Part shown: positions 1 through 7,939 of the stretch, piece after piece
Position numbering within the stretch: position 1 is the first letter of the stretch
Layout: each line of letters begins with the position of its first letter
DNA from: Lentisphaeria bacterium
Lineage (GTDB): Bacteria > Verrucomicrobiota > Lentisphaeria > Oligosphaerales > Oligosphaeraceae
Length of the DNA stretch: 45,754 nt
NCBI GenBank assembly: GCA_016288215.1
Contig: JAEEYQ010000065.1
Location: 1 to 45,754 of the forward strand
Direction: 5' to 3'
Program-made: the position numbers and the translations under genes
Notes under the pieces: model-generated
What the model saw: only the letters and a program-made list of their open reading frames with translations
Told to the model about the DNA's origin: nothing
Database searches by the model: none

Positions 1-183
1 ATCCGGCTTGGGCTCCTCCTTGTCCCTCTGGAAATCAAACCATGGAATCCACTTGCTTTTGTTTTTCTTGCGGGGCTGTTTGGCCTCTCCGGGCTGACAG
101 AAAATCAGCATGAATCCCACAAGAAGCAGGAAGGTTCGCCATAGCCGGCTGCGTCGACGGAAAAGAACGGGGGATGTGTCCAT
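1..183 (-). CDS. Secreted protein, N-terminal fragment (cut by window edge)
   Basis: An open frame begins at ATG 183 and runs off the left edge, so only 61 residues are visible. The start is supported by AAAGG seven bases upstream. The N-terminus is Arg-rich (FRRRSRLWR), followed by a hydrophobic stretch (about residues 17-29) and a PGEA/K signal-peptidase-I-like site near residue 34. After that the chain is basic (KQPRKKNKSK) and then acidic. It is therefore very likely exported. No domain can be recognised from this length. It starts 42 bases after the esterase stop codon, so the two are probably co-transcribed. A longer minus-strand reading in another frame across the start is a shadow and was discarded. 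Confidence 0.6.
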   Translation of the reverse strand, partial: MDTSPVLFRRRSRLWRTFLLLVGFMLIFCQPGEAKQPRKKNKSKWIPWFDFQRDKEEPKPD

Positions 184-225
184 GTAATCGCCTTTGTTGT
201 GTTGATTGGATGAATCGCAAGCGGA

Positions 226-1464
226 TTAGTCGGCTTGCCAGCCACTGCCGCAAGTGCTTGCGCAACAGCCTCTTGGGTCATAAATTGTCAAAAAGAACGC
301 CTTGGCGGCGGCGGGAACGGCGGCACGGACCGTGTTGTCCGTCAGCTCGGCGGGGGCCTCCTGCCATCTGCGGGCCTGATTGTCCACCTCCGGGCCATCC
401 TCCGTCCAGGCAATGGTGGCCTTTTCCACAGGGGCGAAGGCGCGGTAGCGGGCACTGACACAACCGTTTTCCACCTTCTCGTCATACAGTTCGGGCATTT
501 TCGGGGTGCCTTTGCAATAGGAGTCGATGAAGACCTCCGCCTCTTTGACCCGGCCAGCGGCGTGGCTATGGCCAAGTCCCACTTTGCAGGAACGGAAGGC
601 GTTCTTGGGCAACAGACTAGAGCGCACCCATTGAGGCCAGTAGTAGGCATGGTCGACGGGACGGTTCACGAACAGGATGGGGCAGTCCACGGAGCGCAGG
701 AACATGCAGGGGTCGAACTTCTCCAGCCATGCCTTGGGGGCTTCGGGCACAGTGCCCGCGAACTCCCCAAGAAAGCCGCAGCCATAGACAGGCACAGCCG
801 CGATGTAGCGTTTGTCCACCGCCGCGACGATGTTGGTCAGATAGCCGCCCCAAGAGATGCCCATGATGGCGATGCGGTTCGGATCCACGCCTGGCTGCGC
901 CCGCAAATAGGAGGTGGAGACCACCACGGAGGCCACCGCATGGGCGGTCCAGCTGTCCATGGGATTGGTCAAATCCGCCTCATAGTTATGGCGGATGGGA
1001 CCGCCGCCCTCCAACGTGACCCTCTCCTGGCCGCGTCCCACTTCAAAGCGCTTGGTGGGTCGGCAGCCCACCGTGTCCATGCAAATGACTGCATAGTCTT
1101 TGGCGAGCCATTCCTCCGCCCATTGGACAAAGGCCGTGCCGCCGCCGCCATGGACCAACACCACGCCCGGCACCGGCTTGTCGTCCGTCGTGGCGGGGAC
1201 GCCGACCCACGCAAAAATCCGCGTCGTCTTTCCTTTATACGGAAGTCCTTCCAGATAAATGGGATGCATGTCTTTTGAGTAGTCAAACTCCAATTGAAGG
1301 TCGTTCACAGGCGTGGCTTTGGGAACCCGAAACAGCTCCTCCATCTTCCAAAGGGCCGGAAAGCGCCCCGGCTCCGCCGGAGTCAGAATCTGCTTTGGAT
1401 ACGAATTCGCCATGGCGGCCAACGCCCCCACCATGCTCGCCACAACTGCCTTGCGTGTCAGCAT
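226..1464 (-). CDS. Secreted alpha/beta-hydrolase, acetylxylan-esterase/dienelactone-hydrolase-like
   Basis: 412 residues. The start has a strong AAAGGAG eight bases upstream. Residues 1-20 form a signal peptide or Tat-like leader (LTRKAVVASMVGALAAMA). The alpha/beta-hydrolase core shows an oxyanion-type LVHGGGG at about 103-109, the nucleophile elbow GISWGG with Ser204, a candidate acid in the NRPVDHA segment (Asp271), and a GLGHSH histidine near 299-301. The order and spacing fit large secreted esterases of the acetylxylan esterase/dienelactone hydrolase group. The last 90 residues look like an accessory beta domain. Substrate is not determined by sequence; removing acyl groups from plant or host glycans is an inference supported by the neighbouring glycosidase-like gene. 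The stop (TAA) lies 42 bases before the next start. Confidence 0.8.
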   Translation of the reverse strand: MLTRKAVVASMVGALAAMANSYPKQILTPAEPGRFPALWKMEELFRVPKATPVNDLQLEFDYSKDMHPIYLEGLPYKGKTTRIFAWVGVPATTDDKPVPGVVLVHGGGGTAFVQWAEEWLAKDYAVICMDTVGCRPTKRFEVGRGQERVTLEGGGPIRHNYEADLTNPMDSWTAHAVASVVVSTSYLRAQPGVDPNRIAIMGISWGGYLTNIVAAVDKRYIAAVPVYGCGFLGEFAGTVPEAPKAWLEKFDPCMFLRSVDCPILFVNRPVDHAYYWPQWVRSSLLPKNAFRSCKVGLGHSHAAGRVKEAEVFIDSYCKGTPKMPELYDEKVENGCVSARYRAFAPVEKATIAWTEDGPEVDNQARRWQEAPAELTDNTVRAAVPAAAKAFFLTIYDPRGCCASTCGSGWQAD

Positions 1465-1487
1465 GATAAAAACTCCTTTCCAAAATC

Positions 1488-1503
1488 ACTACACAAATGT
1501 AGT
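1488..1503. promoter_or_regulatory. Small inverted repeat upstream of esterase gene
   Basis: ACTACA and TGTAGT flank a four-base CAAA spacer, 24 bases upstream of the esterase start codon. It could be an operator or a leader hairpin. There is no T-run, so it is not an obvious terminator. Chance occurrence cannot be excluded. Confidence 0.25.
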
Positions 1504-1577
1504 CAAACTTCGCAGGATATCAACTCCGTCAGCCGTTTTTTTGAGCCCCCATTTAATGCGCCAATTCCCAAATCCAT

Positions 1578-3473
1578 CTATCCTCGCCAGTTAGGATAAT
1601 AACTGGCATAGCTGGTCCCGTTCAGGGAGAGCATGCGGTAGCGGCGGCGATAGCCTGCATTGTCCTTTGGCATATTTGGCAAGTCGTCCCGATGCCCCAG
1701 ACGGGAGGTGACGAACCATTCGGGGCGGTTGGAGACGCGGAACTCGAAGCTGTTCCAAAGGGAGAGGTACTCCGCGCCGCCCTTGTAGAGCTGGAGGGCG
1801 TAGTCCGCGATCTGCTCAGGGGGAAGCGTGCCCTCCCAATGTGCGTCGTAGTAGAAGCGAACGCCATTCTCCTGAGACAGCTGCCGATAGGCGGCGGCGC
1901 ATTGGGCCAGGGCTCCCACCTGGTTGCCCATGGAGCGCTGAATGGGGCTTCGCTCCGCCGTCATCTTGTAGTGATGGTATTTCTCCACGGAGATCCGCTC
2001 CGGGTTGGCATCGTCCTTGAAGAAGCGCTCATCCTCAAACACGCGCATGACGGCGACGCAGACGCTGTCCACCAGCTTCTCTTTGACCCACGTCTCCACA
2101 TCCAGCCCCAGCCGCCGGTTGTCCGCCATATTGAGGCCGATGTAGGGGACGATCAGGAGACGGGGACGGCCATTGGCCTGACTGTATTCGTCGAAGGCCT
2201 TTCGCATCCGCCGGAGGAAGTCCGTGAAGAATTCGCAACGAACACTTGCAAGTCGTTCATCATCAAGAGATAGCGTAAATGGATCCAAATCGGGGTAGCG
2301 TTCCTTGAAGCGGGCGATGACCGGCTCCTCGAAAAGCACCACAATGCCCCGCTGCAGGGCCAATGTGGCACCATGGAAGCCATAGTCGGCCATTTTCAGG
2401 AACTCGCGAATCATGAAATCGCCCACCTCCGGATAGGCGTAGGACATGAAGGCGACGGGCTCCCCGTCCCGATCACGGCAGTACCATTGGGGGTTGTTGG
2501 TCACGAAGGGGATGTTGGAGGCGTCGATGTCGTCTCCTGGAATGATGAAATTGGCCAATCCCATCCGATGGGCGGCCAGCAGTTTCATGCCATAGCCTTC
2601 CGCCCGCCGGACATATTCCTTATAGACCTCCCGCCGCTTGCGGTCGAGAGCCAGTTGGCTGGGCCAACGGAACTCCAGCAGGTCGGCGTCCTTGCTGTTA
2701 ATCATGGCGCGCTCTTTGGTCATGTCGCCCAAAGTGCTGTAGACCTCGACGGAGGCCATGCCCACGTCGGCGCGGCCAAAGGCGTCGATGACGCTGCAAT
2801 ATTCGTCCATGGACATCTCCGCTCCATAGGTGAAGATCCAGTCCATGTCGGAGTGGGCATGGAGGCGTTTGGTGGCCGGATTGCTGAAATACTGCTGATA
2901 ATCAGCGACTTCCTGTTCGGTCATGGGTTCGAAGCGTAGCCACATAAGACCGATGACCTGGTTGGCGAGCCCCCGTTCCGCCCAGGCGGGGCCATGGAGT
3001 CCGGCGGGCTTGCCGATGGTGATTTTGCGGTCGGTCAGGTCGGCGCATTCCATGAAGATTTCCTCACAACTTTCCGTGCCGCTCCAGCAGATGGCGGTGT
3101 TTCCGTGGGTGAACATGGTGGGGCCGGGTTCGCCGTCCACCCGCATCCAGAGGCGAGCTGTGTTGTTGTTGGGGGCGAAGGTGGCGGCGTAGATGCGGTA
3201 CCATCCCTTGAGGCCTGGATCAATGGTGACGGGAGCCGGCGTGTTGCCGCGGCGAGAATACAGCATGGTTCCGCTGGCGCGGGTCGTCTCGTAGTCCACC
3301 AGCTCCCATTTGTGGCGGTCCTGCTCACGGCTCACGTTCGCCTTCGGCTCGGCGAATTTGCCCAAATCGCTGATGAGAATGCCATCCTGCTGCCACAGCA
3401 CCGGCGCCGCCGCCATGGCGGCCATGCATCCGCACAGAATCGTCCCAATCCAATTCAACGTCATTCCTCTCAT
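1578..3473 (-). CDS. Secreted family-10-like glycosidase candidate
   Basis: 631 residues from ATG 3473, chosen because GGGAG lies four bases upstream and the protein then begins with a signal peptide (MRGMTLNWIGTILCGCMAAMAAA). An upstream start at 3530 would add 19 residues ahead of the signal. An N-terminal beta-rich region (to about residue 180) is followed by a region that reads like a TIM barrel, with the segments HAHSDMDW, FEEPVIARFKERYPDLDPF and a helix FFTDFLRRMRKAFDEY. These resemble proteins annotated as family 10-like glycosyl hydrolases (GHL10/DUF4015 type) in PVC bacteria. The acidic residues in LLIVPYIGLN, VLFEEP and LSLWNSFEF are candidate active-site positions but cannot be assigned with certainty. 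It precedes the esterase by 113 bases, so the two may act on the same polysaccharide (inference). Confidence 0.6.
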   Translation of the reverse strand: MRGMTLNWIGTILCGCMAAMAAAPVLWQQDGILISDLGKFAEPKANVSREQDRHKWELVDYETTRASGTMLYSRRGNTPAPVTIDPGLKGWYRIYAATFAPNNNTARLWMRVDGEPGPTMFTHGNTAICWSGTESCEEIFMECADLTDRKITIGKPAGLHGPAWAERGLANQVIGLMWLRFEPMTEQEVADYQQYFSNPATKRLHAHSDMDWIFTYGAEMSMDEYCSVIDAFGRADVGMASVEVYSTLGDMTKERAMINSKDADLLEFRWPSQLALDRKRREVYKEYVRRAEGYGMKLLAAHRMGLANFIIPGDDIDASNIPFVTNNPQWYCRDRDGEPVAFMSYAYPEVGDFMIREFLKMADYGFHGATLALQRGIVVLFEEPVIARFKERYPDLDPFTLSLDDERLASVRCEFFTDFLRRMRKAFDEYSQANGRPRLLIVPYIGLNMADNRRLGLDVETWVKEKLVDSVCVAVMRVFEDERFFKDDANPERISVEKYHHYKMTAERSPIQRSMGNQVGALAQCAAAYRQLSQENGVRFYYDAHWEGTLPPEQIADYALQLYKGGAEYLSLWNSFEFRVSNRPEWFVTSRLGHRDDLPNMPKDNAGYRRRYRMLSLNGTSYASYYPNWRG

Positions 3474-3602
3474 GTATCTCCCTTTCCAGTTCGGTTTCGT
3501 CGCCACAGGAGGCGTTTCAATCTTCGCCATAACCCCATGACATCGCTCATGCCATCAACGCGATGACAGCAAGGTCGATTTTAGCAACAAATATGCAACA
3601 TA

Positions 3603-3621
3603 CTTATAATCAACAACTTAC
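3603..3621 (+). repeat. 19-bp oriented motif, copy 1
   Basis: CTTATAATCAACAACTTAC. It fits the consensus YTDATWATCARYDACTTAC shared by seven sites in the window, all on the same strand. It lies 130 bases upstream of the glycosidase-like start. Confidence 0.55.
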
Positions 3622-3710
3622 AACTAAAAATCCATTGCAGCGCACCCTTTTGGAGACGCAATGGCATGTCCTCTGAAGATGATTTCGTCAGAGTCACACC
3701 TCCTATTACT

Positions 3711-3762
3711 GAAATCCCGAAGCGGCACCGCCTTTCCATACGGCAAGTCGCTTCGGGAAATC
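3711..3762 (-). terminator. Long hairpin after the first pseudopilin gene
   Basis: CCCGAAGCG and CGCTTCGGG form a 9-bp perfect stem inside a 52-base structure, extended inward by further G-U and G-C pairs around TTGCC/GGCGG. It lies 47 bases beyond the pseudopilin stop codon. No T-tract follows, so it may be a 3'-stabilising hairpin or part of a palindromic repeat rather than a canonical intrinsic terminator. Confidence 0.45.
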
Positions 3763-3808
3763 AGGCATGCGCCGAATGGGTCATTGGCGGCGCACCGACG
3801 TCATCGCG

Positions 3809-4564
3809 TTACTGCAGGCTAAGCGAGGTCAAGTCTTCCGTCCAGACGAGAATCAGAGCGGTCTTGGAGAAATAGCAATTGATGTTCGTGCGAACATTCC
3901 GCAGGTAATCGTTGGTGTTGATCGCGCTGGCGTGGCCATCCAGGAAGAACTGGTTGCAGCGGTCATTGTGGCTCAACCACATGAAGGAGCCGCTTCCGGT
4001 ATTGCTGTTCACGTCCACAAGATACATGCCGCCGTTGATGCCATTGAAGGTGGTGTAGGTATCTCCAATGTAGACAAAGCTGCTGGGGTTCTTGATGCGA
4101 TTGGCCAACAGGAAGTTGTGGTCCGAGGGAGTCTTCTTGTTCACGACCTTTGCATCATACTGATGATGGGAGGGCGCGCCATAGATTTTGCTCATGTAGG
4201 GGAAATTGCCCCAGCTAGGAACCGCAGGAGTATCACTACTGGCCTTTGCAGCTTCCTTCGGGCAGACGACGATGGCGGAATCCAACTCGATGTAGCCCGT
4301 GCGCATCATGTTGGCCACCCATGAGAGAGCATTCTTGTTGTTGCCGAATTCGGGCCATGCGACTTGATCATACAAAGTCCACATTCCAGAGTAGTCATCG
4401 GCATACAGCATCACGGATTCGCCGCAGCCTTTCAGGTTGGAGGTGCAGTTGACAGCCAGGGCCTTCTGTTTCGCTTTGGCCAACGCGGGCAACAACATGC
4501 CTGCCAAAATGGCGATGATGGCGATGACGACGAGGAGTTCGATGAGGGTGAACGACTTTTTCAT
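3809..4564 (-). CDS. Prepilin-like H-X9-DG protein 1
   Basis: 251 residues. The N-terminus is a class III/IV prepilin leader and helix: KK then [17 protein letters not shown], with Glu at mature position 5, cleaved and N-methylated by a prepilin peptidase in known systems. After the helix come the conserved CTSNLKGCG segment, a VVCPKE motif near residue 100 and the C-terminal block [15 protein letters not shown], which is the H-X9-DG signature. Such proteins (DUF1559/H-X9-DG class) occur in very large numbers in Lentisphaerota and Planctomycetes; their job is not established, with surface fibres or secretion-linked pseudopilins proposed. It has its own promoter (4665-4692), and a terminator separates it from the next paralogue. 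No secretion ATPase or peptidase gene is nearby. Confidence 0.9.
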   Translation of the reverse strand: MKKSFTLIELLVVIAIIAILAGMLLPALAKAKQKALAVNCTSNLKGCGESVMLYADDYSGMWTLYDQVAWPEFGNNKNALSWVANMMRTGYIELDSAIVVCPKEAAKASSDTPAVPSWGNFPYMSKIYGAPSHHQYDAKVVNKKTPSDHNFLLANRIKNPSSFVYIGDTYTTFNGINGGMYLVDVNSNTGSGSFMWLSHNDRCNQFFLDGHASAINTNDYLRNVRTNINCYFSKTALILVWTEDLTSLSLQ

Positions 4565-4664
4565 TGTTGTAAATACCTTTCTATTAGGTTGTTATTACAC
4601 TCGGAAATACCCCCCGAAAAATCGTTTCGGAGAAAAAGGGAGTACCCTTCATGTAACCTCTATA

Positions 4665-4692
4665 ATTATACGAAAATTTTTGAATAAAACAA
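4665..4692 (-). promoter_or_regulatory. Sigma70-type promoter of pseudopilin 1
   Basis: On the minus strand TTGTTT, 16 bases, then a perfect TATAAT. The flanking TTTTCGTATAATTATAGAGG matches the promoters of the two neighbouring paralogues. An A/T-tract (4706-4722) upstream of the -35 resembles an UP element. A leader of about 95 bases, nearly identical to that of pseudopilin 2, follows. Confidence 0.8.
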
Positions 4693-4723
4693 GAAGGCAC
4701 CGCGGATTTTTTTGAAAAAAGTC

Positions 4724-4761
4724 AAAAAAAAGGGCGCGGCCCCGAAATGGAGCTACGCCCT
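4724..4761 (-). terminator. Intrinsic terminator of pseudopilin 2
   Basis: On the minus strand AGGGCG...GCTCC, loop ATTTC, GGGGC...CGCCCT, directly followed by eight T. It lies 20 bases after the pseudopilin 2 stop and 31 bases before the -35 of pseudopilin 1, so the two genes are separate transcription units. Confidence 0.85.
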
Positions 4762-4781
4762 AAATGATTCGGATATAAAGA

Positions 4782-5525
4782 CTACTGGAGAATGACGCGG
4801 ACATTTTCTTCGGTGAAGAAGACGATGCGGCGCAGGACGGGGTCAAGGACGTCCTTGACTCTGTCCGTGTTGTTCAGGTAGTCGCTGACGCTGATGGCTG
4901 CGGCATGGCCGTCCAGGAACATCTGGTTGCAGCGTTCGTTGTGGGACATCTTGGCCTGGAAGCCCAGCCCTGGGTCACGGTTCTGATAGTAGACGTAGAC
5001 GCTGCAGTTGACGTTCTGATAGGTGCCGTAGGCATCCGTGAACATGGTCATGGAGCTGGCGTTCTTGATCAAGTTGGTCAGCATGTAGCGGTGCTGGCCG
5101 TCCATGAACTTGACGGAGGGGTTCAGGTTGTCCTGGCCAATGGCGCCGTACATGTAGCCCATGTAGGGGATGTTGGACCAGAGGGGGACGAACTTGACGG
5201 GCTTGCTGCCGTCCTTCGGGCACGTGATGATGCCGGAGTCCTCTTCGATGTAGCCGCAGCGCATCAGGTTGGCGGCCCAAGAGTAGACGGTGTAGGTGCC
5301 GCCTGAGAAGGCGTTGGTGGTCACTTGGTCATAGAGGACCATGCGGCCCCCGAAGTCGTCCATGTACAGCAGCATGGCTTGGCCGCAGCCGCGGATGTTG
5401 GATGTGCAGTTGACCGCCAGGGCCTTCTGCTTCGCCTTCGCCAGCGCGGGCAGCAGCATGCCCGCCAAAATGGCGATGATGGCGATGACGACGAGGAGTT
5501 CGATGAGTGTGAATGCCTTTTTCAT
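4782..5525 (-). CDS. Prepilin-like H-X9-DG protein 2
   Basis: 247 residues from ATG 5525. A GTG four codons upstream overlaps the AAAGG ribosome-binding site and was rejected. The first 45 residues are almost identical to pseudopilin 1 ([16 protein letters not shown] helix, [10 protein letters not shown]), whereas the body diverges strongly apart from ITCPKDG near residue 100 and [15 protein letters not shown] near the C-terminus (H-X9-DG). Conserved ends and a variable middle suggest a shared export and assembly route with different surfaces. The upstream leader and promoter are near-copies of those of pseudopilin 1, so the duplication included regulatory DNA. An intrinsic terminator follows. 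Confidence 0.9.
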   Translation of the reverse strand: MKKAFTLIELLVVIAIIAILAGMLLPALAKAKQKALAVNCTSNIRGCGQAMLLYMDDFGGRMVLYDQVTTNAFSGGTYTVYSWAANLMRCGYIEEDSGIITCPKDGSKPVKFVPLWSNIPYMGYMYGAIGQDNLNPSVKFMDGQHRYMLTNLIKNASSMTMFTDAYGTYQNVNCSVYVYYQNRDPGLGFQAKMSHNERCNQMFLDGHAAAISVSDYLNNTDRVKDVLDPVLRRIVFFTEENVRVILQ

Positions 5526-5625
5526 TGTTGTAAACACCTTTCTATTTGGTTGTTATTGCACGTGAAATACCCCCTCGAAAAATCGTTTCGGAGAAAAAGG
5601 GAGCACTCTTAATGCAACCTCTATA

Positions 5626-5654
5626 ATTATACGAAACTTTTGGCAAAAAAACAA
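5626..5654 (-). promoter_or_regulatory. Sigma70-type promoter of pseudopilin 2
   Basis: TTGTTT, 17-base spacer ending in GTTTCG, and TATAAT on the minus strand, with the same TATAG extension downstream. A T/A-tract at 5664-5685 sits upstream. The leader carries CTCCCTTTTTCTCCGAAACG, shared with pseudopilin 1. Confidence 0.85.
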
Positions 5655-5803
5655 GAGCCAAAAGCGTTTTTTTTGAGAAAAAGTGCGATTTAATGCAAAT
5701 CCCTCGACGATTGATGTTCTTTTTTTCACGAGACACAAAACGTGGAAAATCGAAGCGGAAAGCCCAATCAATCGGCGAGGGATTTCGTAAATTTCACAAC
5801 TCA

Positions 5804-5822
5804 TTGATAATCAGGAACTAAC
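5804..5822 (+). repeat. 19-bp oriented motif, copy 2
   Basis: TTGATAATCAGGAACTAAC. This copy overlaps the left arm of the hairpin at 5809-5843 downstream of pseudopilin 3. Confidence 0.5.
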
Positions 5823-5843
5823 AACAAAAATTAGTTCCTGATT
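5809..5843 (-). terminator. Perfect 13-bp stem-loop after pseudopilin 3
   Basis: AATCAGGAACTAA and TTAGTTCCTGATT pair perfectly around a nine-base loop, 12 bases beyond the stop codon. There is no downstream T-tract on the minus strand. The position suggests termination or 3'-end protection. The stem is built from one copy of the 19-bp motif. Confidence 0.5.
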
Positions 5844-5854
5844 CAACATATGGA

Positions 5855-6586
5855 CTAATAGTGCACCAAGGTGTGGTCCTGGGTGTAGAACTCGATGGTG
5901 GTGCCAGTGGTGGCCAGCTGCATCTTGTCGGACATCTTGGAGAGGTCGCCGGCGGAGACGGTGCCCGCATGGCCGTCCACATAGTACTGATTGCAGCGCT
6001 CGTTGTGGCCCATCCAGGTGTAGAATTTCCAATAGGCCGGGCGGACATAGATGCTGTAGACGGGGCAGTTGGTGTTTTCGTTCTTGCCCCAGCTGTCAGA
6101 GAGGATGAACATGACGGAGGGGTTCTTCACGTAGTTGGTCAGCATGTAGCGGTGAGCGCCGTCCTGGAAGAGGATGTTGGGACTGAGTTCCCAATTGGAG
6201 ATGGCGCCGTAGACGTGCTCCATGAAGACGTAGGTGCCGGTTCCGCCGTTGTAGCCGGGTTTCGGTTTGGACTGGTCGGCGGGGCAGCAGATGATGCCGC
6301 TGTCCATTTCGAGATAGCCCGTGCGCATCAGATTGTCGCACCACGAGCAGGTTCTCGTGTAGCCGGGATACCAGTTGCACGCGAATTCGTCATAGACGGG
6401 AAAGCGGCCATTGAAGTCGTCCATGTACAGGATGCCCGCTTCGCCGCAGCCACGGACATTGGAGGTGCAGTTGACAGTCAACGCCTTCTGCTTTGCCTTG
6501 GCCAGAGCCGGCAGCAGCATGCCCGCCAGAATGGCGATGATGGCGATGACGACGAGGAGCTCGATGAGGGTGAATGCTTTCTTCAT
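5855..6586 (-). CDS. Prepilin-like H-X9-DG protein 3
   Basis: 243 residues from ATG 6586, chosen because AAAGGA precedes it and the prepilin leader ([11 protein letters not shown]) follows at once; an upstream in-frame ATG lacks this support. It has the same architecture as its two neighbours: methylation helix, [20 protein letters not shown] near residue 95, and [16 protein letters not shown] near 205. The middle region is its own. It is the first of the three along transcription. The promoter core is conserved, but the leader after it differs from the other two, so this copy has diverged longer or was recombined. A 13-bp hairpin follows the stop codon. Confidence 0.9.
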   Translation of the reverse strand: MKKAFTLIELLVVIAIIAILAGMLLPALAKAKQKALTVNCTSNVRGCGEAGILYMDDFNGRFPVYDEFACNWYPGYTRTCSWCDNLMRTGYLEMDSGIICCPADQSKPKPGYNGGTGTYVFMEHVYGAISNWELSPNILFQDGAHRYMLTNYVKNPSVMFILSDSWGKNENTNCPVYSIYVRPAYWKFYTWMGHNERCNQYYVDGHAGTVSAGDLSKMSDKMQLATTGTTIEFYTQDHTLVHY

Positions 6587-6687
6587 GAGAGTGTCCTTTC
6601 TTTTTCCTTGCGCGGCAATGACTTTCCACTTCCAAAACCGTTTCAGAAGAACATGGGCCATCATCCTGTACGCAGGGTTCTTCTATA

Positions 6688-6716
6688 ATTATACGAAACT
6701 TTTTGGATAAAAACAA
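6688..6716 (-). promoter_or_regulatory. Sigma70-type promoter of pseudopilin 3
   Basis: TTGTTT, a 17-base spacer (TTATCC...GTTTCG) and TATAAT on the minus strand, the third member of the shared promoter set. The T/A tract TTTTTTCAAAAAAAGCG lies upstream of the -35 as in the other two. Confidence 0.85.
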
Positions 6717-6752
6717 GGGGTCAACGCTTTTTTTGAAAAAACTCTGTTTCCA

Positions 6753-6813
6753 TTATCCACAGAACAGACGGAAACGTTCCGCCACGTGTTTATTCCGTGT
6801 ATTCTGTGGATAA
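6753..6813. repeat. Palindromic element, copy A
   Basis: TTATCCACAGAACAGACGGAA at the left and TTCCGTGTATTCTGTGGATAA at the right are 21-bp inverted repeats with two mismatches. Between them is a small CGGAA/TTCCG hairpin. The ends match those of copies B (21063-21162) and C (24863-24994). The termini contain TTATCCACA, the DnaA-box consensus, probably by coincidence of the repeat. Confidence 0.65.
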
Positions 6814-6966
6814 AAACTGTCCTTCCCTACCCTCGTGGGGAACAGAGCTTTTTGAAAAAAGTTGCAAGACTCCATCTCCACACTCTGACCAGCAGGGAAA
6901 AAGACATTAGGGGTACAAAGCACATATCTCCAACAAAATGATGGAGTTATGAAGCATTTCAACTTA

Positions 6967-7551
6967 TTATTTCCCCTTCAGCAACTGATACATGAATATG
7001 CATGATTCATCATAGGAAGGCTTGAGCCTTCTGTGCAACTTGTCTTCCGCATCCTTGTTGAGACGCTGAAAGCCATATTTGCCATAATGATTCAAAAGAG
7101 CAGGTTGAGGCAGGGCAAAAAGGTAAACCAGACAGATTCCGACATAAGAGGCAGCACGGCCAATAATCGGCAAGATGAAATTGGAGAAAATCACTCCACC
7201 AATGCCCTTGATCTGATATTTCTGCACATAGATTGCATTAACAGCAAAATTGGCTAACTCTACCCCTGGAATTGTGTCAAAGGACACATTTTCATCCACT
7301 AATGTTTCTCTTACGGAAACTAATCCTGCCTTCAAGGAAAAGTAACCAATGCATTCATGAGTTCTTTTCATCCTGACAAGATATGTTCGCATCATGCCCA
7401 ATTGCTCATCTCCAGCTGCCTCCTTCTGCAAATATGCCACAAGGCCTTTGCCGGTATCCAAATGACAAATGGAGAAGTTGGCAATGTCCACCTGATCCTT
7501 TTTGGACATTGTCAGGTTTCTGCAATAGAAACGATCCGATATCAGATTCAT
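6967..7551 (-). CDS. GNAT-family acetyltransferase, possible toxin
   Basis: 194 residues. The acetyl-CoA loop is visible as QKYQIKGIGG (about 114-123, the Q/RxxGxG/A type), preceded by the strand LANFAVNAIYV and followed by LLNHYGKYGF (about 157-166), which corresponds to the usual FYxKxGF segment. It overlaps the upstream small gene by four bases (ATGA), so translation is coupled. The arrangement of a small basic protein followed by a compact GNAT enzyme resembles GNAT toxin-antitoxin modules, which acetylate aminoacyl-tRNA. The partner is not a recognisable ribbon-helix-helix antitoxin, so this assignment is an inference. Base composition is clearly more AT-rich than the neighbouring ribosomal genes, suggesting acquisition. 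It could equally be a stand-alone GNAT enzyme. Confidence 0.7.
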   Translation of the reverse strand: MNLISDRFYCRNLTMSKKDQVDIANFSICHLDTGKGLVAYLQKEAAGDEQLGMMRTYLVRMKRTHECIGYFSLKAGLVSVRETLVDENVSFDTIPGVELANFAVNAIYVQKYQIKGIGGVIFSNFILPIIGRAASYVGICLVYLFALPQPALLNHYGKYGFQRLNKDAEDKLHRRLKPSYDESCIFMYQLLKGK

Positions 7552-7745
7552 TGCGCCTTATCCTGCTCCATTTGAGCAATGCGTTTGGAAAGGCGTGCAA
7601 GCAGACGCTGATTTTGAGCCTTGAGTTTCGTGTCATCAAACGGTTTGGACGATAGAATCTCCTGGATAATCTGCCGTCCCAATTTAGGCGGAAGATTGGT
7701 CATACAGGGTTTGCCATAGCGAATAGGTTGAGAGCAGGGCTTCAT
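7548..7745 (-). CDS. Small basic protein coupled to GNAT gene (possible antitoxin)
   Basis: 65 residues from ATG 7745. An upstream ATG (7778) would lie on top of the predicted promoter, whereas ATG 7745 has AGAAAG before it and a short leader. The N-terminal third contains Cys4 and Cys14 and IRYGKPC; the C-terminal two thirds (from about residue 25) look like one amphipathic helix rich in Lys, Gln and Leu. Net charge is positive. No known family was recognised. The stop codon overlaps the GNAT start (ATGA), and both genes are AT-rich. A role as antitoxin or adaptor of the acetyltransferase is suggested only by this arrangement. Confidence 0.55.
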   Translation of the reverse strand: MKPCSQPIRYGKPCMTNLPPKLGRQIIQEILSSKPFDDTKLKAQNQRLLARLSKRIAQMEQDKAQ

Positions 7746-7766
7746 ATTCTTTCTCTTAGAGATTGC

Positions 7767-7795
7767 ATTATATTGCATTTATATCAAGGATTGAA
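7767..7795 (-). promoter_or_regulatory. Predicted promoter of the GNAT cassette
   Basis: TTCAAT, a 17-base spacer, then a perfect TATAAT on the minus strand, placing the transcript start about 12-15 bases before ATG 7745. The -35 is weak. Confidence 0.5.
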
Positions 7796-7939
7796 TATAA
7801 AATAATCCCAAAATGCAAATATTCCAGTCATTCCAAAATGTTTTTTGAAAAGGAGAACAAGCCATTCTTGGACAAAAACTGGTGGAACGACAAACGACCG
7901 TCCCATTGGTCCCATTATAAGAATCCGCAATTTTGGGGA

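Larger units (their letters stand above)
3474..3808. other. Intergenic region between first pseudopilin and glycosidase-like gene
   Basis: 335 bases without a gene. It holds one copy of the 19-bp oriented motif (3603-3621) and a large hairpin (3711-3762). The segment around 3560-3640 is AT-rich and is the likely promoter region for the glycosidase-like gene, but no convincing -10/-35 pair was found. Confidence 0.5.
6587..6966. other. Intergenic region upstream of pseudopilin 3
   Basis: 380 bases holding the pseudopilin 3 leader and promoter, an A/T tract (6725-6742), palindromic element copy A (6753-6813), a second A/T tract of the same type (6848-6865) and about 100 bases of AT-rich sequence after the acetyltransferase stop in which nothing further was recognised. 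Confidence 0.5.

Noticed and set aside
6753..6813. Two perfect DnaA-box sequences (TTATCCACA) near dnaB, suggesting an origin
   Set aside because: The boxes are the terminal bases of a palindromic repeat that also occurs at 21 kb and, degenerate, at 25 kb. No dnaA, dnaN or DnaA-box cluster is present.
7838..7939. Plus-strand frame starting MFFEKENKPFLDKNWW between dnaB and the GNAT cassette
   Set aside because: Looks protein-like for about 35 residues but has no ribosome-binding site and continues antisense into dnaB.
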